Shown piece by piece: positions 42,597-54,000 of a stretch of 64,000 nt of DNA. Source of the DNA: Burkholderia puraquae (GTDB taxonomy: Bacteria; Pseudomonadota; Gammaproteobacteria; Burkholderiales; Burkholderiaceae). The translations under genes were made by a program, and so were the position numbers. The stretch spans positions 183,173 through 247,172 of the forward strand of contig NZ_NBYX01000013.1 of NCBI RefSeq assembly GCF_002099195.1, written 5' to 3'. How positions within the stretch are numbered: position 1 is the stretch's first letter; the number at the start of each line of letters is the position of its first letter. Below the pieces are notes generated by a model. That model made no database searches. It was not told the DNA's origin and was given only the letters and a program-made list of their open reading frames with translations.

Positions 42597-43658
42597 ATGC
42601 TGATCACGGAAGAATTGCTAGTAGCCGGGGCAAGTGCGGGTGGGGGCTACACACGCCGACAATTGGAGTTGCTCGGGGTGAAGCAGGTGGCGGGATGGAA
42701 GAAGGCGGTAATAGGCACCGAAATTTCCGATGAAGCTGCACAGGAGTTCAGAGATCTCGTCGGCTCAGGTAGCAAGAAAGAAAAACTCGGAGTCGGGCCA
42801 GTCAACTGGTGCGGGGCTGCCACACCGAGGGATATCTATCTTTATGTCCTCGAACTTGAGGAAGGACGACTTTATGTTGGCCTGAGCGACGACCTAGACC
42901 GTCGATGGGAAGAGCACAAGTCCGGTGCTGGCGCAGAGTGGACCAAGCGATACCGGCCACTGCGACGTATTTTTACCATCAACACCGGCACACAAGACAC
43001 ACGTACAGCTGAGGCAATGGAGGACGAGGCCACCATAGCGTTGATGTCGGAACACGGCATTGAACGAGTGCGCGGCGGGCATTATTGCCAATCCGATCAA
43101 GTAAATACCGAGACGGCCCTACGAGCAACAGGGGCATGGGATCGCATCAAACAAGCTCAAGCACCGAAAATTGCTTGGAACGTGGACGCATCTTGGAGTG
43201 ACGCACTCGATGAGTTTTTGAATATCGCCGTGCAATATTACGATGCTGGCGCTCCGGGAGCCTTGCGTGACGGCGTGTTTGGCGCGGCCTATCGTTTGAC
43301 GCGATACCGCTTTTGGCGAGAGGAGTTGGCTCCCGGACTGGCTTGGGATTTTTGGAATCCCAAGGGTGTACTGCCAGTGCTGCTATCGTTCAAATACCAG
43401 CGCCCAGTGTCCAGTGGGTTACCCTCGTCATATGACGTGCTAGCCGCCGCGCTAAACCGAGGGCGAGGCGGAAATCATCCGTTGCGACGGTTGTTTCTCT
43501 TGGCTTGGAAGGCATACCAACCTCCGACAACCGACAAGCAGGCCGAGACAGTTGAGCGATTCATGGAATACCTCGCCGAGGATGAAGAGTACGATCGCAG
43601 GTACGATGATTTCGTGTCTGTTTTGCTCCCGGAAACAAGAAATTTGCTAAGAGAGTGA
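42597..43658 (+). CDS. GIY-YIG nuclease-domain protein, divergent from the OLD operon
   Basis: A 353-residue protein. The GIY-YIG module spans about residues 79-150: IYLYVLELEEGRLYVGL supplies the two strand motifs, DDLDRRWEEHKSG the catalytic Arg, and AEAMEDEATIALM the catalytic Glu. The N-terminal ~70 residues look like a helical DNA-binding region (YTRRQLELLGVKQVAGWKKAV). The ~200-residue C-terminal part is not recognised. It starts 87 bp from the OLD gene on the opposite strand, so they share a control region; it may be an accessory nuclease of the same system. Confidence 0.75.
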   Translation: MLITEELLVAGASAGGGYTRRQLELLGVKQVAGWKKAVIGTEISDEAAQEFRDLVGSGSKKEKLGVGPVNWCGAATPRDIYLYVLELEEGRLYVGLSDDLDRRWEEHKSGAGAEWTKRYRPLRRIFTINTGTQDTRTAEAMEDEATIALMSEHGIERVRGGHYCQSDQVNTETALRATGAWDRIKQAQAPKIAWNVDASWSDALDEFLNIAVQYYDAGAPGALRDGVFGAAYRLTRYRFWREELAPGLAWDFWNPKGVLPVLLSFKYQRPVSSGLPSSYDVLAAALNRGRGGNHPLRRLFLLAWKAYQPPTTDKQAETVERFMEYLAEDEEYDRRYDDFVSVLLPETRNLLRE

Positions 43659-43802
43659 GATGGCTCTCTGTCGTGTCGGCTAGGCCGTTGACCTTTGCGT
43701 TTAACCGTAAGGAGAGCGGCCCTGTCATGACCAGTGCATGCACTTGCTCAACGAGCTACGCGATCTCAGTTCCGAAAGACGCAGAGGACTCGCGTGCGGC
43801 GC

Positions 43803-44678
43803 CTATCGGTCGGTAGACGCGTTCTTGGATACGGCTGTTGTCCCAGGTGCGAGTTCACCCTCTTTCAAGACGATTCCAGTGTAAGGCGAACCGGAATCAA
43901 CGGTGGCGCGGAACATGCGTCCTTTGCTGTCGAACTTGGCAGCTACACCATGCCAAAAAAAAGTCGCTGTCTTGTCGACCATTCCCGAGAGATAGTCAGG
44001 TGTCAAATGCCGTTTGTTCAACACAGTGCGCAGAGGGAATTTTTTTGCTTCGTGTTGAAACCTCTTTCTGCTGTCGATGAGATAGCAAAATTCAAGTTCG
44101 ACGACAGTGGCTGCGCCGAAGATGATTCGCTCATTCACATTCAGTGCGTCGATATCGTCGGGTGCGTTACCTAGGAATGTAAACGCGGTTGCGTACGTCA
44201 AGTTGCTGTTAGCGACAGCTAACGGTTGCGCGGCACGTTCGTCGGGCGTCATGCGCCTCCAGGCATCAATCACTTCTTCGAGTGTCCCCGGATGCAGTGC
44301 GGGGCGCGCCCGAACTGCTACAGCTAGCTGTAGCAGTTCGTCTTTTGTCGGAACATGTGATTTTTGTTTTATCGTAGGTCCCGGACCGAGAACATTCGGG
44401 ATCGGCTTTGCCGGTACGTCTGCGGGTCTTGCTTTAGGCAAGCTTGGGTGGAGCGAAGATTCTGTAGAGCGAGCCTCATCGGGGCAGCCTTCGGCATGTC
44501 TATCGGGAGCATAGAAGTATGTGTTCACCCTCTGCTTTGGGTACACCCTCACGAGGCAGGCTTCGTGCGGACAATAACAGGTGAACTCATACGTCGTCCT
44601 GGCCGCATACGCATACTCCGCTGTGACTTTTGAATCGAGCTGCCAACACAAAGCTTCAGTCATCAATTCGTCGCGCAA
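43803..44678 (-). CDS. unrecognised protein with N-terminal Cys/His cluster
   Basis: A 291-residue protein. TTG at 44678 has GGAG at 8-bp spacing; the ATG at 44663 is the alternative start. Residues ~30-68 read FTCYCPHEACLVRVYP...NTYFYAPDRHAEGC, a Cys/His arrangement like the zinc module at the N-terminus of CoiA-type proteins (Cys pair, aromatic strand, then His-x3-Cys). A Pro-rich linker follows, then a helical region and a beta-rich C-terminus without motifs I know. It is convergent with the GIY-YIG gene at the border between the defence and CDI clusters. Confidence 0.55.
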   Translation of the reverse strand: MRDELMTEALCWQLDSKVTAEYAYAARTTYEFTCYCPHEACLVRVYPKQRVNTYFYAPDRHAEGCPDEARSTESSLHPSLPKARPADVPAKPIPNVLGPGPTIKQKSHVPTKDELLQLAVAVRARPALHPGTLEEVIDAWRRMTPDERAAQPLAVANSNLTYATAFTFLGNAPDDIDALNVNERIIFGAATVVELEFCYLIDSRKRFQHEAKKFPLRTVLNKRHLTPDYLSGMVDKTATFFWHGVAAKFDSKGRMFRATVDSGSPYTGIVLKEGELAPGTTAVSKNASTDR

Positions 44679-45057
44679 TGTTCCATCTCCAAAAACTACA
44701 ACATGCCGTACGCTGCGATAGTCTCACACCTTCTCAGGTATCGCGCGGCTTCAGTCGGTTGGAGGTGGCCTCGCGATAGCGATTCAGGTTGTGCGTCCGG
44801 AAATGGGACTGTCAATTGTGTCAGGATGAATGGGCGGCCCCCATAAAAGCAGAAAGACATTTGTATGAATGGTCAGCAAAACGTTGGAATTTTGCGTCTG
44901 ACTACTATCAACTATTGTCAAATTTTATCAACGTGGTGTCGCAACGAAGTTGCGTCATGCTAACGTCGTCGCAAACGTTTTTCTGGCCGAGATCTTTCGA
45001 GTATCGTTCCTGCCGTCCGCGCTAGAAAATCCCGAAAAGAATACCAAGCGAATAAGA
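44679..45057. promoter_or_regulatory. upstream region of the CDI operon
   Basis: About 380 bp, AT-rich in its second half. CGCAAC-GAA-GTTGCG (44940-44954) is a small inverted repeat close to the possible TTG start at 44950. No supported gene was found; short frames here have no ribosome binding site. The CDI promoter should lie in the AT-rich part (44,850-44,940), but no clear -35/-10 pair can be named. Confidence 0.45.
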
Positions 45058-48000
45058 ATGCGAGTGAAGACCACACGACGGACGTCGGCCACGCGCGACG
45101 TCCTGGGCGTAATCGTGCGCCCTGAAAATTGGATGCGTTGCGATTCAACCGTGCCGCTGCTCGCGAAGCATTCGCGGCCACTGTGGATGCGTATGACGGC
45201 CTTCGTCTTGGCAGTCGTCCTCGCCACCATGTCCATACCCGCCGCGGCACAGATTAATCCGGCCGCTGACGGCAAGGGGCCGTCGGTCTCGACTACCCCA
45301 TCGGGTGTTCCCCTCGTCCAGATCAATCGACCGTCCGCTGCGGGCGTATCCGACAACCATTACTCGCAATTCTCCACAGGATCCGCTGGGGCCATCCTCA
45401 ACAACTCGCCGACATCGGCTCAAACCCAACTCGCTGGTTGGGTGCCCGGCAATGCGAATCTCACGTCGGGCGCAAAGATTATTCTCAATCAGGTGACGGG
45501 TACGTCGCCCAGCATGCTCGGCGGTCCCCTGGAGGTGGCGGGTGCCAGGGCACAGGTGGTGATCGCAAACGGAAATGGCATCACCTGTTCGGGTTGCGGA
45601 TTCATCAACACGAACAAGGCAGTCTTGACGACCGGTACGCCGGTCATCGATTCGGCCGGTAATCTCTCGTCTTTCCGCGTGACGGGCGGCACGGTCTCAT
45701 TCACCGGTTCGGGCATGAACGCCTCGAACGTCGAACGGGTCGACGTGCTCGCACGTGCGGTACAACTGAACGCGGCGCTTTACGCGAATCAGCTCAACGT
45801 CGTGACCGGTGCGAACCAGATCGACGCCAACACGCTCGCTGCGACGCCGATCGCCGGCACGAGTGTTGCGCCTTCGTTCGGTCTCGATGTGAGTCAGTTG
45901 GGCGGAATGTATGCCCAACGCATCCTGTTGGTGGGCACCGAGGCAGGCGTCGGCGTGAATGACGGCGGCACGATTGCCGCGCAGACTGGCGATCTGAGCT
46001 TGTCGACACAGGGGCAACTCACAGTGTCGGGCAACATCAACGCAGCTGGCAACCTGAATATCGCTGCGCGATCGGGTGTGTCGAACAGCGGTGCAATCTA
46101 CGGCTTGCAATCGACCACCGTGAACTCTGTCGGCGACATCGGCAACAGCGGCACTATTGCTGGACAGAATCAGGTCTTCGTCAACGGCCAGAACGTCTCG
46201 TCGGCGGGCACGTTGGCGGCCGGCGTGAACGCCAACGGGCAGGTCGGTACGACTGGCGATCTCACGGTCGTGGCCGGTAACCGATTGAGCGCCAATGGCC
46301 AGAATCTCGCCGGCGGCAATGCAACGCTTCAAGCAGCAACGATAGATCTGTCCGGCTCGAAGACTGCGGCGAACGGCAGTCTGGCGATTTCGGCAACGAC
46401 CGGCGATGTGAATCTCACGGGCGCCACAACACAGGCCGGTCAGCAGGCAAACATCGCAGCCCCGGGCGGCACGGTGCGTAACGATGCGTTGTCGGCCACG
46501 CAGATCGCGCAGATCACCGCGCAGCAGATCACTATCAACGCAGCCGCCTTGTCGAACCGCGGCGGGTCCATCCAGCAGACGGGCACGAACAACACGGCAA
46601 TTCAGATCGCCGGCGTGCTCGACAATACCGGCGGCACGATTACGACCAATGCGACTGATCTCGCGATTCACGCGGGATCGATTGCGAACGCCGGCGGCCA
46701 GATTCACCTGGCCGGTAACGGTAAGCTGAGCGTCGCTGCCGGCGCGCTCGGCAACCAGGCAGGGTCGATCGGCAGCAACGGTGCACTCGGCATCAATGCC
46801 GCAAGCATTGACAACACCAGCGGCGTCCTCACGTCGATGGGCACCGCTACCGTGGCGTCGACCGGTGCGCTGACGAATGTCAATGGTGCAATCGAATCGT
46901 CGCAGGGATTGGCCGTTACGGCGGGCTCGGCGAACAACACCGGCGGACGCATCCAGTCAGATGACGCGTCGGGTACGACGCTCCAGGTCGCGGGCCAGTT
47001 GACGAATGCCCATGCACCCGGCACGACTTCGGGAGGGCTGATTGGCGCGAACGGCAACACGCAGGTCAGCGCGGGGGCGATCACCAACAGCGGAACTATC
47101 AGTAGCGCGCAGCAGCTCGATGTGACGGCGACCCAGGCCGTCGACAATTCCGCAGGCGTGCTCGCCGCGGACGGCATCGCGATCCGCGCGGGCTCGATCA
47201 AGAATAATGGCGGCACGATCTCGCAGACCGGCACCGCCGCTGGCGCGACGATCGCAGCAACGGGCGCCGTGGACAATTCCGGTGGCGTCATCGCGGCCAA
47301 CGGCCCGAACGCGACGATTAGTTCCGGGGCGCTCACGAACGATCAGGGCGCGATTTCGCATGCGGGCTCAGGGAAACTGGACATCCAGACCGGTGCGTTC
47401 TCGAACCAGCAGGGGACGATCGCGACGAATGGCGATGCGACGCTCGCCACCGGTTCAGCGACCAACAGCGGCACGATCGAGGCCCAGAAAACGCTGCAGC
47501 TGACTTCGTCGTCGCTGACCAATAGTGGCGCTGTCGAATCCGTCGGAGCGCTGTCGGTGAACGCAGGCGCACAGCTCGCGAATGCCGGCGGGAAAATCCT
47601 GGCGGGCACGTCAACTGCACCGACCACGCTGTCGGTGACAGCTGCCGAGATCGACAACAGTCAAGGGGCACTCGGTGCCGGATCGGTGTCGCTGAATGCG
47701 ACGAACCTGACGAACCACGGCGGTTCCATCGTTCAGTCGAACCCGAACGGCAGCGCAACGCTCAACGTTGCGAACACGCTCGACAACAGCAACGGTGGCT
47801 CGATTCAGGTCGCGGCCACCAACCTTAGCCTGACGCCGCAAATTCTGAACAATTCGGGCGGCACCATTGCCCACGCGGGGAATGGCGTACTGACGGTGCA
47901 ATCGGACACGGTCACGAACGACGGCGGGTTCCTCGGCTCCAACGGTGCGACGACGATCAACGCCAGCACGGTGTCGAATCGTGGCGGCACGCTTTCGGCG

Positions 48001-51000
48001 GTCGGGAGCACATTCGTCACGGGGACGAACGGCGTCGACAACAGCGCGTTGTCGGGCAAGAGCGGCTATATCGGCGGAGCTTCCGTCGCGGTTGGCTCTC
48101 AAGGAGCGGTGAACAACACGGGCAGCCTGATCGAAGCTGCGACTGGCTCGGCGAGCGTCAACGGACAGACTGTCACAAACGATGCTGGCGTGATTCGCGC
48201 GCTCGGCGCAGCACCCGTGACCGTAACGGCGGTCGGCGCACTGTCGAACCGAGGCGGTTCGATCGGTGGCAATCGCAACGTCTCGGTATCTGGTGCATCA
48301 ATCGACAATACGTCGGGCACCTTGGCCGCACTCGGCGACCTGAATGCGACGTCGGAAAGCACGCTGTCAAATGCCAGTGGCCTCGTCGAGGCGCAGGGCA
48401 ACATCAATGCAAACGCAGCCGGCGCGATCTCGAACCAAAGCGGCAAGATCAAGGCGGTCGGCGCAAATAGCGCGCTGACGCTGTCCGGCAGCAGCATCGA
48501 CAACTCGAATGGCGCAATCACGAACGCCGGGGCCGGTGCGACGGCGCTCACGGCAGCCAGCACGATCACGAACGCCAATCCGACGGGCACGGCATCGTCG
48601 GGGCTGATCGCCGGCAATGGCGCGGTCATGCTCAACGCCGCAAGCTTGTCGAATACGCAGGGCGGTAATGTGTCGGCCGCAGGCGACCTGACGCTCAACA
48701 CACCGTCGAGTGTGGTCAACGACGGTGGCACGCTCGCCGCAGGCGGAAGCCTGACGGTAAATCAGCCCGGCGCGACGTTCTCGAACGTCGGCGGATCGGT
48801 ATCCGGCGGCAACGTCGCGTTGACCACCGCGACGCTCGACAACACCCGCGGCGCCATCGCCAATCCGGCCGGCGGTGCAGGCAATGTGGGGATCCATACG
48901 GGCACGCTGACGAACACGAACGGTTCGATCGGCAGTACACAGGATCTGTCGGTGACGGCCAATTCGCTGGTCGGCGACGGGAAAATCGTCGGCGGTCGCG
49001 ATGCGACGATCAACCTGCAAGGCAACTATACCTACGATGCCGCAAACCAGATCACGGCGAATCGGAACCTGACGTTCTCGACGACGGGCACGTTCACGAA
49101 CTCCGGTACGTTCTCGTCGGCCGGCAATCTGACACTGAATGCTGCGAACGTCGTCAACCAGGCCGGCGCCGACATCGCGTCGGGCAACGCCGCGGATCCG
49201 AGCGCCGGTGCGACGACGATCAACGCGGCCGGCGGCGATATCAATAACGCAGGCCGGATCGAAGGCAATACGGTCACGACGACCAGCAATACGCTGGAAA
49301 ACAGCGGCTCGATGATCGGCGGAACGGTCACTGCGAACGCAAACACGCTGACGAACGATGGCGCTGCAGCGATCATTGCCGGTACCAATGGCGTCAACCT
49401 GTGGGTGCCGGGCACGGTCAACAACCAGAACGGCGCGACGATCTACAGCCTCGGTGACGTCAACATCGCAGCGAACGGAGCGAAGGATGCAAACGGAAAT
49501 CTGGTCAACCAGACTGGCACCGTGAACAATCTGTCGTCGACGATCGAGGCGAACGGCAATCTGAACGTTTCCGCAAACCAGGTCAACAACGTCCGGCAGA
49601 ACATCCAGACGACCACCACCACATCGACGCAGACGGCCAAGCTGCTGCCGCTGCCGTGGCTGCACACAGGTTGGGCTGGGGCATCTGCGCCGTTCCAGGA
49701 TGTGAATACGCTGATTCAGAGCGCGTACTACTTGAACCCGGCGGACATCGTGTCGATCACGCCGATGGTGTCACCCGACGGCGTCCTAATCCAGAAGGTC
49801 GTCGTGAACATGCCGGCCAACGCGTCGGCATTCCAGTCCGCCTGGGGCAGCTACGCACGACCGCAATCGAACGGCGGCACGGCCTGGACCGATGGGCAGC
49901 AACAGCGCCTCTCGACCACATCCGGTCAGCAGGTCCTGTACGTCCAGACGGTCCAGAACGGTCAGTCGAATCCCGATCAGGCCGGTGGGACGGCGTGGCC
50001 GGACCATAGCCTCGATACGGTGGCAAACGTCTACGGCTCCATCAGCTACTCGAGCCAGTACGGCGATTGCACGACGAACTGCGTGCGACTGGAGGTGCAG
50101 TCGCAATACATCGATCCGAATAGTCAGTTTCTGAAAGGCGGCAGCCCGAACCTTTCGGGCTCGAATCTGGTCGAGGCCGAGCGTGATGCGACGACCACGA
50201 CGACGGCGACCACGCTCGCTCCGGGCAGTGGCGCGCCCGCGTTGATGACGTCGGGCGGTGCGATGAACCTGACGATCGGCACGCAGTTGAACAACAACAA
50301 TGGCACGATTGCAGCCGGTGGCAACCTGAACATCGACGGGCAGGCGAGCAACGGCAGCAATGCGAAGATCGCAAACACGTCGACGCAGCTTGCGACCACC
50401 TATTCGTTCTCGAACCGATCGGGATACGGTTCAGTCGGCGGTCCGCAGGTGCCCTCGACGTGGGTGACGTGGACGAATCCGACGATCACGCTCAATACCG
50501 GCGTGGCGGGCGGCACGATTACCAGCAATCAGGCAGTCACGATCAACGGCGGCCAGATCTCGAATACCAGCGTGTCGGCAACCGGCGGCGTTACGGGCGC
50601 GAGCGCCCAATCGCTCGGTCTGGGAAGTGTCTCGTTGACGGGTTCCGCCGGCAATGGTGCGGTCAGCGCCGGTACGTCGGTCACCACGACGAGCAGCGTG
50701 ACCGGCAAGACGACCGCGACCACCGTGTCCGGCGCGGTGCGTAATGTGGACGGCGCGCGCTCCTCCGTGTTGAACCCGGTGTTGCCCTCGAGTGGCCTTT
50801 ACAAGGTGGCGAATTCGCCGGGCGTCAATTACTTCGTGCAGACCGATCCGCGCTTCACGAGCTACTCGAATTTCATCTCCAGCGACTACATGCTGAACCT
50901 GCTCGGAATCAATCCGATGCAGACGCAAAAGCGCCTCGGAGATGGTTTCTACGAAACGCAGCTAGTACAGCAGCAGATCACGAGCCTGACCGGTCGGCGC

Positions 51001-54000
51001 TACTTGCCCGGCTACGCGAGCGACGAAGACGAATACCAAAAACTGATGGCAAGTGGTGTCGCCACTGCCAAGCAATTCAATCTGGAACCAGGCGTTGCGC
51101 TCACCGATGCGCAGATGGCGGCGTTGACGCATGACATCGTGTGGCTTGTTAGTGAGACCGTGACGTTGCCGGACGGCTCGAAGCAGACCGCGCTGGTACC
51201 GCAGGTCTATCTGGCGAAGACGGACGACGCGTCGCTGTCGCCGACCGGCGCGCTGATCGCGGGCAATACGGTAGCCATTCATGGGACCGATGTGACAAAC
51301 GCCGCAGGCACGATCGCGGCGACCAAGAACGCACTCGTCGTCGCGGACAACGACATCCAGAACCTGGGCGGCCTGATTTCGGGCGGTAACGTAGGCCTGC
51401 AGGCCGGGCACGACATCGTCAATCAGTCGCTCACGAATACCGAAACGGCGAAATTTGCGAACAGTACGTCGAGCCATACGTCGATTGGCGCGGTAGGCCA
51501 GATTCAGGCGACGAACAACGTAGTGCTGATGGCGGGTAACTCGATCCGGGTCGAAGGCGCGCAGGTCGCTGCGGGCGGAATTCTTGGGCTGTCGGCCGGC
51601 AACGGCATTGACGTCGGCACGGTGCAGACCGGCTCGAGCGTCGGTGCGCGACTCGACTCGCAGAATACCAGCACGTTCAAGACCACGAATCAGGTAGGTA
51701 GCACCCTCTCGGCGGGCGGCAATCTGGGCTTGGTCGGTGGCGGAGACATCGGCATCACTGGCAGCAATCTCACGTCGACCGGCGATTTGACAGTTGCGAG
51801 TTCCGGGAACGTCAATATCACCAGCGCAAGCAACAGCACGTCCGATTCGCGACATGGCGCGAATTCAAAGGGCTGGAACAGTTTCGATCTGTCCACGCAG
51901 TCGAACGTCGGAAGCGCGTTGTCGGCGGGCGGCAACGCCACCGTGCTGGCAGGCGCACGACAGGACACGAACGGCAATCTGGTGCTTGCGACCGACGGTG
52001 GTGCTCCGGCGAAGAATCTCACGCTGCAGGGATCGAGTGTCGTCGCAGGCAATAACGGACAAGGGATGAGCGTCGCGACACTCGGCGCGACGGGTGACGT
52101 GAACATCGGCGCCGCCCAGGACACCACGACATTTAATAGCGCGAGCCATTCGTCCGCGAGCCATTTCCTCTCGCACTCAACGACTGATACGAGTCAGCAG
52201 TTCACCGCGACCCATTCGACGGGTTCGCTCGTGTCAGGGGATACGGTGGCGGTAACGGCGGGGCACGATTTGAACGTCCAAGGCAGCGCCGTGGTTGGCA
52301 CGAACGCGGTGACGCTCGGCGCGAAGAACGACGTCAACATTACGACGTCGCAGGACACCGTCGATTCGAGCAGCTACTACCACACCAGCAAGTCGGGCTT
52401 GATGAGCAGTGGCGGAGTTGGCGTGACGATTGGCAGCCAGTCGCTTGCGCAGACGGACAAATCATCCTCCGCGACCAACAATGCAAGTACGATCGGCGCA
52501 TCCAACGGGAACGTCACGATCAATGCTGGTCGCAACCTGGGCGTTACCGGCAGCCAAATCGTGGCAGGCGGCAATGTGGCGATGACCGGGCAAAACGTGA
52601 CCGTCAATTCCGCGTATGACACCTATACCGACGTGCAGACCCAGCAAGCTCGTCAGGCCGGCCTGACGGTCGGCCTGGGCGGTGGTGTGCTGCAAACCGG
52701 TCAGACGATGGTGAACGACGTGCGGTCCGGCGCGGCTTCCGGCGATTCGCGTTTAATGGCTGTACAGGGGCTGGCTGCGGCGGAATCGGCTTATCAGAAC
52801 CGAGGCGCGATCGGAAGCACGGCGAGTGCATTGGCGAACGGCAATGGCAGTCAGGCAGCGAACGCGTCTGGTATCCAATTGCAGATCAGCGTCGGCTCCA
52901 GCCAAAGCAACAGTTCATCCAGCACATCGATCTCCACCGCGAGGGGCTCGTCGATCATCGGCAATGGAAACGTGTCGATTACCGCAACCGGTGCACCCGG
53001 CGCGGATGGCAAGGCCCAAGCTGGCACAGGCGACATCGTGATGACCGGCGCGACCGTTCAGGGCAAGAACGTCTCGCTCGGCGCCAATAACAACATCACA
53101 CTGCAGGCCGCGCAAAGCACGGAACAGGACACGAGCTCGAATAGTTCGAGCGGCTGGAATGCGGGTGTCGGGATTGGTGTGAACAGCAAGGGCGGCGCAG
53201 GCATTAGTGTCTTTGCCGGTGGCTCAGCATCGCATGGCAACGGCAATGGTTCGAGCGTGACCCAGGAAAATACGACCGTGACCGCCAGCAAGAATCTGAC
53301 GATCAAGTCAGGTGGCGACACGACGTTGTCGGGCGCGCAGATTTCGGGCGATACGGTGAAGGCCGATGTCGGCGGTAATCTGACGATGACGAGTCTGCAA
53401 GACACGTCGACTTACGATTCCAAGCAGAACAGTATCAGCGGCGGGGCTAGCTACACGTTTGGCGCCGGCGGTTTCTCGGGAAGCCTGTCGGCAAACCAGA
53501 CGAAGATCAACAGCAACTACGCGTCCGTCAATCAGCAGACGGGAATCATCGCGGGCAGCGGCGGTTTTGACGTGAATGTTGTCGGGCACACCCAACTCAA
53601 CGGCGCCGAAATCGCAAGCGCGGCGCCTGCGGACAAAAACAGCCTGACGACCGGCAGCTTGGGATACACGAACATCCAGAATGTGATGTCGTATTCTGGC
53701 TCGTCGACTGGTGTTTCGGTCGGCACGGGAGGTCCCATTGGCGTAACCGGCGGCCCGCAGTTGTCGCAGACCGGAGACAACGCGAGCGGCACGACGTCCG
53801 CGGCGGTGAGTCCGGCGACCATCACGGTGAAATCGGACCAGCAGACCGGCAAGGACAGTACGGCCGGCCTGTCACGCGATACGGCGAACGCGAACCAGAC
53901 CGTCCAGAACACCTTCAATCTGCAAGAGGTGCAGAACAACCTTGCCTTTGCGCAGACGTTCGGGAAAACAGCGACGTTCGCTGTGGCCGAAGCGACAACG

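Noticed and set aside
44789..45025. A 78-codon frame upstream of bcpA
   Set aside because: No ribosome binding site or recognisable product, and it overlaps the bcpA leader.
45133..49667. Large minus-strand frames within bcpA
   Set aside because: They arise from the repetitive Asn/Gly/Thr codons of the haemagglutinin repeats on the other strand.
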